A stretch of 64,000 bases of DNA from Bradyrhizobium embrapense (GTDB lineage: Bacteria > Pseudomonadota > Alphaproteobacteria > Rhizobiales > Xanthobacteraceae), in contig NZ_LFIP02000014.1 in the NCBI RefSeq assembly GCF_001189235.2, forward strand, positions 1-64,000, given 5' to 3'. The position numbers and the translations under genes were made by a program. Position 1 is the first letter of the stretch, and the number at the start of each line of letters is the position of its first letter. Positions 33,453-41,999 of the stretch are shown piece after piece. The notes under the pieces are model-generated. The model saw only the letters and a program-made list of their open reading frames with translations. It had not been told where the DNA came from and made no database searches.

Positions 33453-35681
33453 ATGACGGGCATTGGCCGATCCGGGAAATCGCATGTTGGGGCGGCAGCA
33501 GCCGACAGCGCCGGGGAACTCGGCGTCGTGCCGGGGGAACGCAGTCAATCCTTCGACGCCGTCGTGGAGCGGATGCGCTCCGGGCCGGAGGAGCGGGCCG
33601 TGCCGCTCGCGAGCCAGCCACCAGATTCAGATATGGTGGCGCCAACGCGGCACGAGATCAGAGCAGCAAAGCAAAGATTGGAGAGTCTCCTTGAGGAGCT
33701 TGAAACTTGTCGTCAAGCGGCCATGCGCGCCCGGGACTTGCCCGAGGCGCAAGAGCTGATCGACCAAGTCGTCAGGGCAGGCTCAGCAGCTCTGGACTAC
33801 TACGCCGATCTGCCCCCAAATTTGGCGCGTCGCATTCTGCCCGACGATCGGGCCCGCCGTCTCCGCGATGACGTGCTTGACGCAGCCACCCAATGTAACA
33901 CCGTGGCCAGGCAGATTGTTGACCAACTGGAGAACAAGAGAAAAGAAGCGTTGAGATGCCTCGAGAGGTTGAAAGGCATCGCAACGCCCCACCAGCTGAG
34001 CCGCTCGGTTACAAGCGTGGCGGAACATTATGCGGCCCACATGGTGTGGTGGGGAAAGAAGACGGTGCGCTTGGAGCGGATGCAATCTGTCTGCGCAGCC
34101 ACTGCGGACTTGCCAAGCGCTACGCCCGCGATGCGCAAGGCCGAAGAGGCCGCGCTAAGGCTGCATACCGGTCATGCGCTCAATACGAAGTGCATGTATC
34201 TGCAAACCCGGATAGCTCTCGCGGAGCTCCTGATTGACTCGCAAGCGAGCACGTTGGAACCAGACGCGCACGAGGCCCTCATGGACGAGAACGGGCGGGT
34301 GCGTCTGCTCGGGACCTTCATCGAAGATGTTTTTCCAGCATTCGTCTCGACCGGCCATGCCGTTCTGAACAGCAACGGGGCACCGCTCGACGCCGAGCAT
34401 CGCGCCGTTCTGGAAGGTGTCATGGAGCGGCTTTCGGAATTCGCTTCAGGGGTGAGTTCCATGGTTGCCACGCTGAGGGAAGGCGGATCAGGAGCTGACC
34501 TTCCGTTGCAGTTGCTGGACCAGATCGTGGAAAGTGCGTGGCTTACGGCGAACGAAGTCATGCGGTTGCTGGCAGTGCAGCCAAAATTGGCAGCCACACT
34601 TGAACCGCCGGCCTGGGCTGCGCTGCCGGAAAATACCGCCATGGTGGGCGAAAGCGGCAGAGCGCGCAGAAAGGGCAAAGGAAAGCGCGCAGCGGCCGCA
34701 GGCGAGGGGAGTTCGACGGCGCGCCCGCCCGAGCCGCAACTCGCCAGGCCCGATGCCGCCACGGCCCCGACCGGCAAGGTTATCGTGCTCTCGGACCTCG
34801 GTACCAAAAAACTCGCGACCGCGGAGGAGGCACGCGCGAGCGCGTCAACCTCTGCTACCGAGCACCTCCAGATGTGGCAGGCTCCGCCCTCCAGGAAAGC
34901 GCTGGCGGGATTACTCGAGCGACTGGACGAGCTGGTGCAATTTGATCTACCGGCTCAGCAAAGTGCCATCTCGCAAGCGCGCCAGATGAAGCCCGAGGAC
35001 GCCGACCACGTCTTGGATCTCGTCAGCAAGCGCTTGCAGACGCAGGCTGCCGAGATTGAGGCCTGTGTAGTCGCGCTGGAGGAGCCTCGCCGCCGGGGCC
35101 TGCTCACGCCGATGCAAGTGCCCGAAGTGCACGAGAAAATATTTCGGCTCAAGGCGATGCGGTCCGAGGTGCAGGGGCAGGCAAACTCATTGAACTTGCG
35201 AAAGGCCGCAATAACGAGCGATTGCATGAAGATCTATGGGTTTCCGTCGCAAAGGTACCTTGAACAATTGCGGGGGGCGGGGGAGTTGGCGCCAGTCGAT
35301 CCACCGCGCGCCTTGCAGGGAGAGCCAGGGAAGCTGTTCGAGGTCAAGCTGCAGCCCAAGGCGCTGAGCAGTGGTGCGAGGCCAAGCCCGATGTGGCTGC
35401 ACATCCATACCAAGCGGCCGGTACATGCCTGGCAATTGCTAATGCTGGGGGACCGTGACTTCGCCGCTTGCCACGTGAAGTCCGATGAACAGCGCGGCTA
35501 TAATCGGCACTGGCAGAACGCTCGAGCCGCCGAGGGGTACAATAACGTCGTGATCCACCGCGGCAAGCTCACACCTGCGTTTTGCAAGTCATTGTTGAGC
35601 ACCGCAGCTGGCGGCCAGGCGTTGTACCACCTTTCCGATGCTGGGCACGTGTCAGCGCAGATGGGGCGACTGGGAATCTAG
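33453..35681 (+). CDS. Putative type III effector, large helical protein (XopP/RipH-like layout)
   Basis: 742 residues, starting MTGIGRSGKSHVGAAAADSA, a Ser/Gly/Ala-rich and charge-poor start typical of secreted effectors. Then two long helical blocks (about 60-390 and 470-610) separated by a basic Lys/Arg/Ala/Pro linker (about 400-450). The C-terminal domain contains MWLHIHTKRPVHAWQLLMLG and AACHVKSDEQRGYN. The arrangement and this last domain remind me of the XopP/RipH family of plant-pathogen effectors, but I cannot confirm homology. No protease, ligase or kinase motif is seen. Good ribosome site (GGAG, eight bases). Isolated gene. Confidence 0.55.
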   Translation: MTGIGRSGKSHVGAAAADSAGELGVVPGERSQSFDAVVERMRSGPEERAVPLASQPPDSDMVAPTRHEIRAAKQRLESLLEELETCRQAAMRARDLPEAQELIDQVVRAGSAALDYYADLPPNLARRILPDDRARRLRDDVLDAATQCNTVARQIVDQLENKRKEALRCLERLKGIATPHQLSRSVTSVAEHYAAHMVWWGKKTVRLERMQSVCAATADLPSATPAMRKAEEAALRLHTGHALNTKCMYLQTRIALAELLIDSQASTLEPDAHEALMDENGRVRLLGTFIEDVFPAFVSTGHAVLNSNGAPLDAEHRAVLEGVMERLSEFASGVSSMVATLREGGSGADLPLQLLDQIVESAWLTANEVMRLLAVQPKLAATLEPPAWAALPENTAMVGESGRARRKGKGKRAAAAGEGSSTARPPEPQLARPDAATAPTGKVIVLSDLGTKKLATAEEARASASTSATEHLQMWQAPPSRKALAGLLERLDELVQFDLPAQQSAISQARQMKPEDADHVLDLVSKRLQTQAAEIEACVVALEEPRRRGLLTPMQVPEVHEKIFRLKAMRSEVQGQANSLNLRKAAITSDCMKIYGFPSQRYLEQLRGAGELAPVDPPRALQGEPGKLFEVKLQPKALSSGARPSPMWLHIHTKRPVHAWQLLMLGDRDFAACHVKSDEQRGYNRHWQNARAAEGYNNVVIHRGKLTPAFCKSLLSTAAGGQALYHLSDAGHVSAQMGRLGI

Positions 35682-37061
35682 TGAGCTTCTTGTCTTGCGG
35701 CAGTATGCCGTTCGATGGCAGGTTTCATGCCTCCAGGTCGGCTCGGCGGATTGCCTGAGCCGCACCGGGCTCTTCAGATTCCGCCTCCCCAACGGGTGGA
35801 GCTCGGAGGAAGAGAACACGCACCAAATCCACGAGAGGCTCGTTGGCCGGAGAGCCGGATCATTTTCGATCACGGGCAAGTAAGCTCTCACTATGAGGCC
35901 ATTGGTGGCGCCGAAAGCCAACCGCTGAGCGCGGCAGCCGGAGAAACATGTGCGTGATCCCGAAGACGATACGGCCGGATGCCGTCGCGCTCGTTGCGAA
36001 AGGCCGGCATGTGCGCCGCCAACTGACAAGTAAACCTCCAGAGGGATTGCTTCGATGGTTGGCATGCCAAAAGAAAACCATGCGCTCTGGTTTGACGAAT
36101 CGACTTCGCAATGCACAATGAGCCCGCCTGTCCGTTTGCTTCACTTGGATAAGGCGACGAGAGCCCTAGCATCCCGGCCTCCAGGCCCCCAGAAGGTGCT
36201 AGGGCTTTTCGTTCTTCGGAGTGTCCCAGCCGGTGAGGGCGGAGCTGCTTCTCTGCAAACACTGATCCTGTGACGGCCACGACCGCGTCGGCGTGGCGGG
36301 AAGCTCGTTGTGCTCCGCTGGCCTTTGCGGATTCGAGCGGGAAGCTCTGGCGACTATAACGGGGGCATAGTGGCCTATCGGCGAGCGAAATGCCTCGCTT
36401 TCCTCCGACGACAAGTGCGACGAATTTGAAGACGGTACAGATCTCGGCGGACACTTTGATGGTCGACGTGCGCTACCCGATCAACTCCCCCGCCGGCCAC
36501 CCAGATCAGGCATTATAGATGCCGCGGAACGCTGCTTCCGAGCAGCGCGACAAGAGATGTCGCGCTTTCTCGCACCCTTTAGCCTCAGCCTCTCGTCTCT
36601 GACTTTCTTTACGGATTCGATTCGCTAGCGGTCCGATAATCATCCAGATTCCCGTCCAGAAATAATACCTCGCGCTCCTCGGCTGGGGTATCGCTCACCA
36701 CTAAGGCGCTTCGATCGAGACGTTGAACTGCCAACCGGACTTGGCACTACAGCCGAGCAAGCCTTGCGGTGTGTCTGCACCGAAGCCATAACAAAGAGGA
36801 ACCAGAGCGATCCCCATAATCGTCGTGTCGTCCGTGAAGAAATCGCGTATTCACTAATCGCAAGGGGACGCAGGGGTCGTCGGGAAACCCGCACGGTTCC
36901 AACCATTGCAACGCACAGTGTGCCATGATCAACAAACGAGGGTGCTTCGATTGCTTCGACAGCTGCATCGATAGCTTCGATGGCTGGGCGAGAGCTTGAG
37001 CATAAATGGCTCCGCTGACTCCGATCGACTTAAGGCGAGGCCCTGCCGAGATATCTGAACG
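35682..37061. other. Gene-poor stretch with one strong terminator
   Basis: No convincing coding frame on either strand over about 1.4 kb. The terminator at 36162..36212 implies a transcript crossing at least its left part. Other frames are mutually overlapping and unrecognised. Confidence 0.4.
36162..36212 (+). terminator. Intrinsic terminator
   Basis: A perfect 10-base stem, AGCCCTAGCA (36162..36171) and TGCTAGGGCT (36197..36206), with a C-rich 25-base loop, is followed by TTTTCGTTCTTC. This is the best intrinsic terminator in the window, plus orientation, 480 bases after the effector-like gene. Confidence 0.7.
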
Positions 37062-37110
37062 TATCCATTCCGTAGATAGACCAAATCAAGAAAATCAATT
37101 TTACCACTTG
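37062..37110 (+). promoter_or_regulatory. nod box (NodD-binding promoter)
   Basis: The 49 bases beginning TATCCATTCCGTAGAT and ending ATTTTACCACTTG follow the nod-box consensus YATCCAYnnYRYRGATGnnnnYnATCnAAACAATCRATTTTACCAATCY: ATCCAY, then YRYRGAT, ATC, AATCAATTTTACCA at the correct spacing. Differences are an A for the G of GATG, two in AAACAATC and the last four bases. In rhizobia NodD activates transcription from such sites in response to legume flavonoids. The next plus-strand frame starts 61 bases downstream at 37171. Confidence 0.8.
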
Positions 37111-37170
37111 CGGTGCGGTCATATAGACGTGATGGACGGGCTGGGGCCAACCTGGGGAAGCGATTCTAGA

Positions 37171-37329
37171 ATGACAAAATTCGTGATTGTGACTGCGAGC
37201 GCCCTCGCGCTCGGAACGGCGGCGATGCCGACCTTTGTTGCGGAGGTTGCCGCCCAACCGGTCGCCACGAAGGTGCAGGTAGCCGATACATTCCGTTGGA
37301 TGGTATCTGCGACTTATTTTTCTGTTTGA
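37171..37329 (+). CDS. 52-residue secreted peptide behind the nod box
   Basis: Starts MTKFVIVTASALALGTAAMP, a clear signal peptide, continues TFVAEVAAQPVATKVQVADT and ends SATYFSV. GGGGAAG lies about 11 bases upstream. It may be a genuine exported peptide induced by NodD, or the 5' remnant of a longer secreted protein cut by a stop. A seven-base hairpin (CCGTCGT...ACGACGG) follows just after the stop. Homolog unknown. Confidence 0.45.
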   Translation: MTKFVIVTASALALGTAAMPTFVAEVAAQPVATKVQVADTFRWMVSATYFSV

Positions 37330-37388
37330 CCGATCCGTCGTGCGTGCAGCACTAACGACGGAAGACAATCAAGCATAGAACGAGGATA

Positions 37389-37791
37389 GAGGCGCCGGCG
37401 ACTCGCTGGACAGCGGCCGCGTCCTCCTCCGGCTTTAGCCGATTTCCTGTTCTTGCCGGTGAATGATGCTAGGTCTACAGACCTCGATCGCCGTGGCTCC
37501 CATTGGTCGTTTCTGCTGGTGGATCGCCGCGTACGAGGCCGGCTGGTTGCCTATCACTATGACTCAATTCTAGGATATAACGACAGAATTGCAGCAACAA
37601 TCGCTGAACGGGTCGGGGCCAACCTGCAAGACGCGCCCATAAGCCAGGAGAAATGAGTATGACTGCGGCGTCTTCGTGGTTGATGGCACCCGGGCACTGG
37701 TCAGTCGATTAGCGGCAGGTCCGCAGCCAGACCTCAATCTAGGAACCTGGTCGTCGATTGGCGGGCACTGCAGAGCCATCTGAGAGGCTGA
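37389..37791 (+). pseudogene. Ulp1/C48 SUMO-protease effector remnant (NopD-like), C-terminal domain
   Basis: Frame one reads LADFLFLPVNDARSTDLDRR, then GSHWSFLLVDRR (catalytic His) and YHYDS (Asp), stopping at 37656. A second frame gives NEYDCGVFVVDGTRALVSRL (catalytic Cys), then a third gives NLVVDWRALQSHLRG and TGA at 37789..37791. Joined by two one-base shifts this is the C-terminal peptidase domain of rhizobial C48 effectors, which deconjugate SUMO in plant cells. All three catalytic residues survive but the frame does not, and the N-terminal repeats are gone. Confidence 0.8.
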
Positions 37792-38539
37792 AAGCGGTCT
37801 CGACTCGCCGGCGACTCGGCAAAGAGGCAGGCGGACGTCGCTACTCGGCGTTCCCGATTGAGCACCCCGGGGGCCGTACTTTCCTACATAGCCGCGAACT
37901 TCAGAACGCCCGAATACATTTATCTCACCCTTAGCCTCCAAGGCTCGCCTGCCGGTAAAGATCAAAACTTACCGAGTAGTGTGTGCGTCCGGCTCCGTTC
38001 AAAGGCCAAGCCAATTGCGATTTGATCAAAGCCGTTGCGTTCCTGTCTCTGAAGCTGTTCTAGTTTCGCCACCGGAGCTTTCTCATCGCGCGGATAAGGA
38101 CAGGGTGCTTAACAACGATTAGGCAACGAAGCACTGCTGAGGTCCACTTTGTCACCAACGCCGCGACGAGATCTAACCGCGGCCAAAATCGTTGAGTTAA
38201 AACGTCCTGCCTAACGTTGCCTCGGCGCGCTTCAAGGTGGATCCCATAGCGCTCCGTCGAGTTCGCAATCGCCAAACAAGAATCGCAAAATTCGCAGCTG
38301 GCCTTTAGCCTGCCCCGCAACAAAACATGATTTCTCATGTGGGAAGGCGGACGACAACCTACCAGTCTTGGTGAGTTGATGACCGTGCTGGATCGAGTGA
38401 TTTGAAGCCAAGCAATGGTAAACGGAAAGTCTGGCGAGTCCTCATCGAGCATCTTCATGCGCTCGCATGGAATCATCGTGCGAAAAGGCTATGTCGGCTC
38501 TTCCAATCTAAGCAAAGCCCATTCCTCTATCCGCTAGAT
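37792..38539. other. No gene seen upstream of the ABC exporter
   Basis: Frames on both strands overlap and carry no recognised sequence. The frame of the exporter is open back to 38402, but that part lacks hydrophobic or conserved content. Confidence 0.35.
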
Positions 38540-40207
38540 ATGTCGAACGGCAGCACGTTATCACCGGTTTCCGAAATTTTGCATGCGTACTGGCGTTCCG
38601 ACCGGTGGTTGCTTCTCGTCGTAGTCGCAGTAGTGCTGATGTCAAGCGCGACCAGCGTCGCAACGCCCTATGTATTTTCGTGTCTCATTGACCGCCTCCC
38701 GCGCGAGGAAGACATGTCGGTGCTTGCGTGGGGCTTCGCAGGCTATGCGGTTCTACTTGGGGTAGCATCCGTATTGCAGCGCATGCTGCAGTATCTGTCC
38801 TTTATGACAGCCGAGAACCTGGGCTTCATCGCTGCAACGGGCTTCTTTGATCGCATCCTGAGGAAAACCGCAGCCTTTTTTCTTGAGCACAATCCCGTAG
38901 AAATACAGAATGCGGCCGCGCGCGGGCGCAGCGCCCTGACGGCTTTGGTCCAGCTTGGGATCGTGGTCTTCATCCCTGCTGCAACACAACTTCTACTTAC
39001 GTTCGTTACTCTCGGCGCGCTCCTCAATATCCAGATCGCTGCAATCGTCGTCGTCTATGGGGCTGTCCTGATTACATTGACGTGGAGTTCCACGCGTCGG
39101 GCGTACGTGTTCCTGGAACGAGCCAGAGAAGCCGGACAGAACAATGCGCGTTTCGTTGGCAACGTCATGAGCTCCATGGACACCCTGCGCTATTTCGGCA
39201 GTCATTCCTGGATGAGCCAGCGCTTTACGATGACGGCGCGGGAGGTGCGTGATAATTGGCGGGCCTATGTGTTGCAACGCGTTGCCTACATCGCCGTGCT
39301 CGGCCCAGCGGTCGCGCTACAATTTGCGGTCACGTTTCTCCTTCTCATACCTGAATACCAGGTCGGGGCGGTCACCATCGGGGATATGGTGCTATTCAAC
39401 ACGCTTTTACTCCAGCTCAATATGCCATTCGAGATGGTTGCGCGTGCCATCTCTGACGCGGCGCGGTCGCGAGCCGACCTCATCCCTCTGGCTAGACTAT
39501 GGGCCGCACCCGAAGAGCGGCGACCATCTCACGCTCAAGATTTCGCGCCCTCCGGTGGCCAGCTCTCTTTCGAGGGCGTTGGTTACGCCTACGACAACGG
39601 TCGTGGCGTTACGAACGTCTCGTTTGTAGCTGGGCGGGGTGGGATCACCTTCCTTGTCGGTGAATCGGGATCTGGAAAATCGACAATCTTTAGGCTCGTC
39701 TTGAAATCGATTGAACCGGACCGCGGTCGTATTCTGGTGGATGGAATCGATATAGCGGGCATCGAACGCGCGGATTGGTATGCCGCAGTCGCTGTCGTGC
39801 CGCAGGACGTGATGTTGCTCAATGAGTCGCTAGCCGACAACATCCTGCTAGGGCGGCCCCGCAACGAAGTGCGCCTTCGTGCTGCGTCGGAAAAAGCCGC
39901 TATTCTCCCCTTGATCGAGGCCTTGCCTGAAGGATTTGATACAGCGGTTGGAGAACGTGGTTTGAAGCTTTCCGGCGGGGAGCGCCAGCGTATTGCTATT
40001 GCCCGCGCGCTTTATGGCGAGCCGGCGATCCTTCTTCTTGACGAGGCGAGCTCCGCGCTCGACGAAGAAACCGAGCAGGGCATTATGAACCATATCCGTA
40101 CGCTAGCCAAAGATGTGACCGTGCTGGCGATCACTCACCGCAAGGGCGTCGTTTCTACAAGCGACGTCGTGGTCGACCTGACCGACTGCGGCTTGTCAGT
40201 GACATAG
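38540..40207 (+). CDS. ABC exporter, fused membrane and ATPase domains
   Basis: Half-transporter of 555 residues from ATG 38540, forming a homodimer. Six transmembrane helices occupy about residues 20-310. The ATPase has Walker A GESGSGKST (374-382), signature LSGGERQRIAIARAL (from 477), Walker B AILLLDEASSALDE (about 497) and the switch His in AITHRKG. No C39 peptidase domain, so it would not trim leader peptides itself. The frame is open to 38402, but the conserved part starts here. The 84-residue peptide gene at 40255 follows 47 bases later and is a candidate cargo. Confidence 0.85.
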   Translation: MSNGSTLSPVSEILHAYWRSDRWLLLVVVAVVLMSSATSVATPYVFSCLIDRLPREEDMSVLAWGFAGYAVLLGVASVLQRMLQYLSFMTAENLGFIAATGFFDRILRKTAAFFLEHNPVEIQNAAARGRSALTALVQLGIVVFIPAATQLLLTFVTLGALLNIQIAAIVVVYGAVLITLTWSSTRRAYVFLERAREAGQNNARFVGNVMSSMDTLRYFGSHSWMSQRFTMTAREVRDNWRAYVLQRVAYIAVLGPAVALQFAVTFLLLIPEYQVGAVTIGDMVLFNTLLLQLNMPFEMVARAISDAARSRADLIPLARLWAAPEERRPSHAQDFAPSGGQLSFEGVGYAYDNGRGVTNVSFVAGRGGITFLVGESGSGKSTIFRLVLKSIEPDRGRILVDGIDIAGIERADWYAAVAVVPQDVMLLNESLADNILLGRPRNEVRLRAASEKAAILPLIEALPEGFDTAVGERGLKLSGGERQRIAIARALYGEPAILLLDEASSALDEETEQGIMNHIRTLAKDVTVLAITHRKGVVSTSDVVVDLTDCGLSVT

Positions 40208-40254
40208 GCGAGGGGAATGATCGGCCCGGCGCGTTGACGCCGCACAGAAGGTGC

Positions 40255-40509
40255 ATGGCCGGACGAGATACTTTCGCTGTTCAAGAAGCTACCCACGTCA
40301 TAGAGAGCATCCTCGGCATCTATGAAGGAGTCGGGGCCCTGTGCTCCGGTACTTGTGAAGTATTCCAGGGTGCCGATTGCCACTCTGCGACGCCAGGCGG
40401 CAGGGGCGGGCTTAAGTTGGCGATCGGCGGGCTTGCGGTCGGAACAGGCTCCTTCGTCCTGAATTCAGGCTGCACCAGACGGAATTCTGCGCATATGTGT
40501 CGCGATTGA
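40255..40509 (+). CDS. 84-residue Cys/Gly-rich peptide downstream of the ABC exporter
   Basis: ATG 40255 has AAGG four bases upstream. The product starts MAGRDTFAVQEATHVIESIL, then GIYEGVGALCSGTCEVF, a small-residue hydrophobic stretch KLAIGGLAVGTGSFVLNSGC and a Cys-containing tail. Five Cys in 84 residues, and GG pairs before the hydrophobic part, are features of exported peptides. No family recognised. Position right after an exporter is the main argument for function. It could equally be a short cytosolic protein. Confidence 0.45.
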   Translation: MAGRDTFAVQEATHVIESILGIYEGVGALCSGTCEVFQGADCHSATPGGRGGLKLAIGGLAVGTGSFVLNSGCTRRNSAHMCRD

Positions 40510-40827
40510 TGAGCTCGTCGACAAGGCAAGACATCGCCCCACTACCCATTACTTGCGTCCGGACGGCAACATCGGCCACGGCGCCTTCGCGGGCATCGGC
40601 GAGATGGACATGGTCCTGCGCCGTCACCCGGATCGCAGGCGCCGCCCTTGCATGCATGCGCTTGAACACGAGGGTGGTGTCGAGCGCGTGCCGACGGCGC
40701 TTTTCGGCAAGCAGCTGCCTTACTCATGGCGTCCGGTTTGCCGATCACAGGTGTTGTTCAAACACCGCCGGCCGAGATCCTTGAACTGCGGACGGCGCGA
40801 TGTCGGCCTCACACCGACACGGATTAT
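40510..40827. other. No supported gene
   Basis: Between the peptide gene and the 3' end of jetD. Overlapping frames only. Confidence 0.35.
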
Positions 40828-41997
40828 CTAACGAAGCTCTGGCAAAACGGGATCGAGTTCTTCCTGCTCAAGCGTCTTGGCTCCATCTTCTGCCAGGTAC
40901 GCTGCCAGCCGCGCGATACCGGACTCTGGTGAGCATCTGGCGGGTGCGGATATTTTGGACGGCACTTGTCCCGAGCGCTCGGCGATTTCGACGCTCATCA
41001 GGTGGGGTCGGATCGGTCGGCCGATGGCTCGCTCGATGGTGTGGAATATCCAGGTCCCGTCGGGATCGATGTCCGACCAATGAAAGATTGGCGTCTGTTC
41101 GGATACCGACCCTGCGATCATCCGCAGCGCCTGCTGGGTGGCGAGCGAGGGGTAACCGCCGACGTACATCGTCGTTCCCAGTCGACCGGGGTCCGCCTCA
41201 GCAATGTGCCGGTTGAAGCTTGCGAAGTTTTCGATCGTCAGAATGTACGCCGGCGGCTCCCGAAAACGGACGCGATCTGCTTCCTTGGGAGTGATTCCGA
41301 GATAATGTGGACAAATCCTGGAGAGGTCGGCTCCCTCGAGGTCGATTTTTCCTGCGACCAGCAGCGGTGGCGCGAAGCGTTCCAGTCCGATTGCTCGCAG
41401 TGCCTCGCGGGGCCGCGCGCCGGGCGGAAACTCCAGGATGCAGCTCAGGAGCCGCACGACCGCACCCTCGATGCGTTCGAGCGTCTTGCTGTGACCCACC
41501 GTCCGTCGCGAGAAGGTCTTGTAGTCGACATCGAGATGCTTGTTGTCCAGGATGGCCTGGGCGAGAACGAAGGCGTCGCGCAGCATCTCGACGTCGGACG
41601 AAGCGAATCCGTGCCACGTCTTCCCCCGTCCCCAGACCTCGGCGATTTGGGAAGCGCTGTTCTTCAGAGAGTCGCGCAGCGCCGATCCGGCGGCAAGCCT
41701 TGCCGCAGCGTCCTGCGCAATCCGCGACGCGGGGGTGCGGTCGAGATATCGATATAGGATCTCCGCCGAGGCCAGCCGCACGTGTGCGACCTGATCCCGC
41801 TTGACGCCTCGGCCCCAGCCAACGGACACCGCGCCGGTAGCTTCGGCTTCCCTGATCTGTTTCAGGAAGGCGTCCGCCGCGACGACCGAGGCGAAGGCGG
41901 CATAATACGGGTGGGCGATCGGGCTCGCGGCGCCGGCCTCGAAGCGATCGAGCAGGTCATTCAAGAGGCCGTTCGCGTCCGTGAAACGCCGCGCCAT
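40828..41997 (-). CDS. jetD: Wadjet nuclease subunit JetD (DUF3322 + DUF2220, Toprim-like)
   Basis: Last gene of jetABCD. In Wadjet, JetD is the topoisomerase-VI-like nuclease that cuts circular plasmid DNA after the SMC motor has extruded it. The N-terminal half is the DUF3322 region. The C-terminal DUF2220 has TIENFASFNRH (the conserved Glu) and FHWSDIDPDGTWIFHTIERA, with the DxD metal motif of the Toprim core. Starts at 41997, directly after the jetC stop at 42000. Length 389 is normal. The gene looks intact. Confidence 0.9.
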   Translation of the reverse strand: MARRFTDANGLLNDLLDRFEAGAASPIAHPYYAAFASVVAADAFLKQIREAEATGAVSVGWGRGVKRDQVAHVRLASAEILYRYLDRTPASRIAQDAAARLAAGSALRDSLKNSASQIAEVWGRGKTWHGFASSDVEMLRDAFVLAQAILDNKHLDVDYKTFSRRTVGHSKTLERIEGAVVRLLSCILEFPPGARPREALRAIGLERFAPPLLVAGKIDLEGADLSRICPHYLGITPKEADRVRFREPPAYILTIENFASFNRHIAEADPGRLGTTMYVGGYPSLATQQALRMIAGSVSEQTPIFHWSDIDPDGTWIFHTIERAIGRPIRPHLMSVEIAERSGQVPSKISAPARCSPESGIARLAAYLAEDGAKTLEQEELDPVLPELR

Positions 41998-41999
41998 GG

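Noticed and set aside
35682..37061. Several 60-190 codon frames on both strands
   Set aside because: They overlap one another, lack ribosome sites and carry no recognisable motif.
40412..40669. 85-codon reverse frame
   Set aside because: It overlaps the peptide gene antisense and has no ribosome site or known relative.
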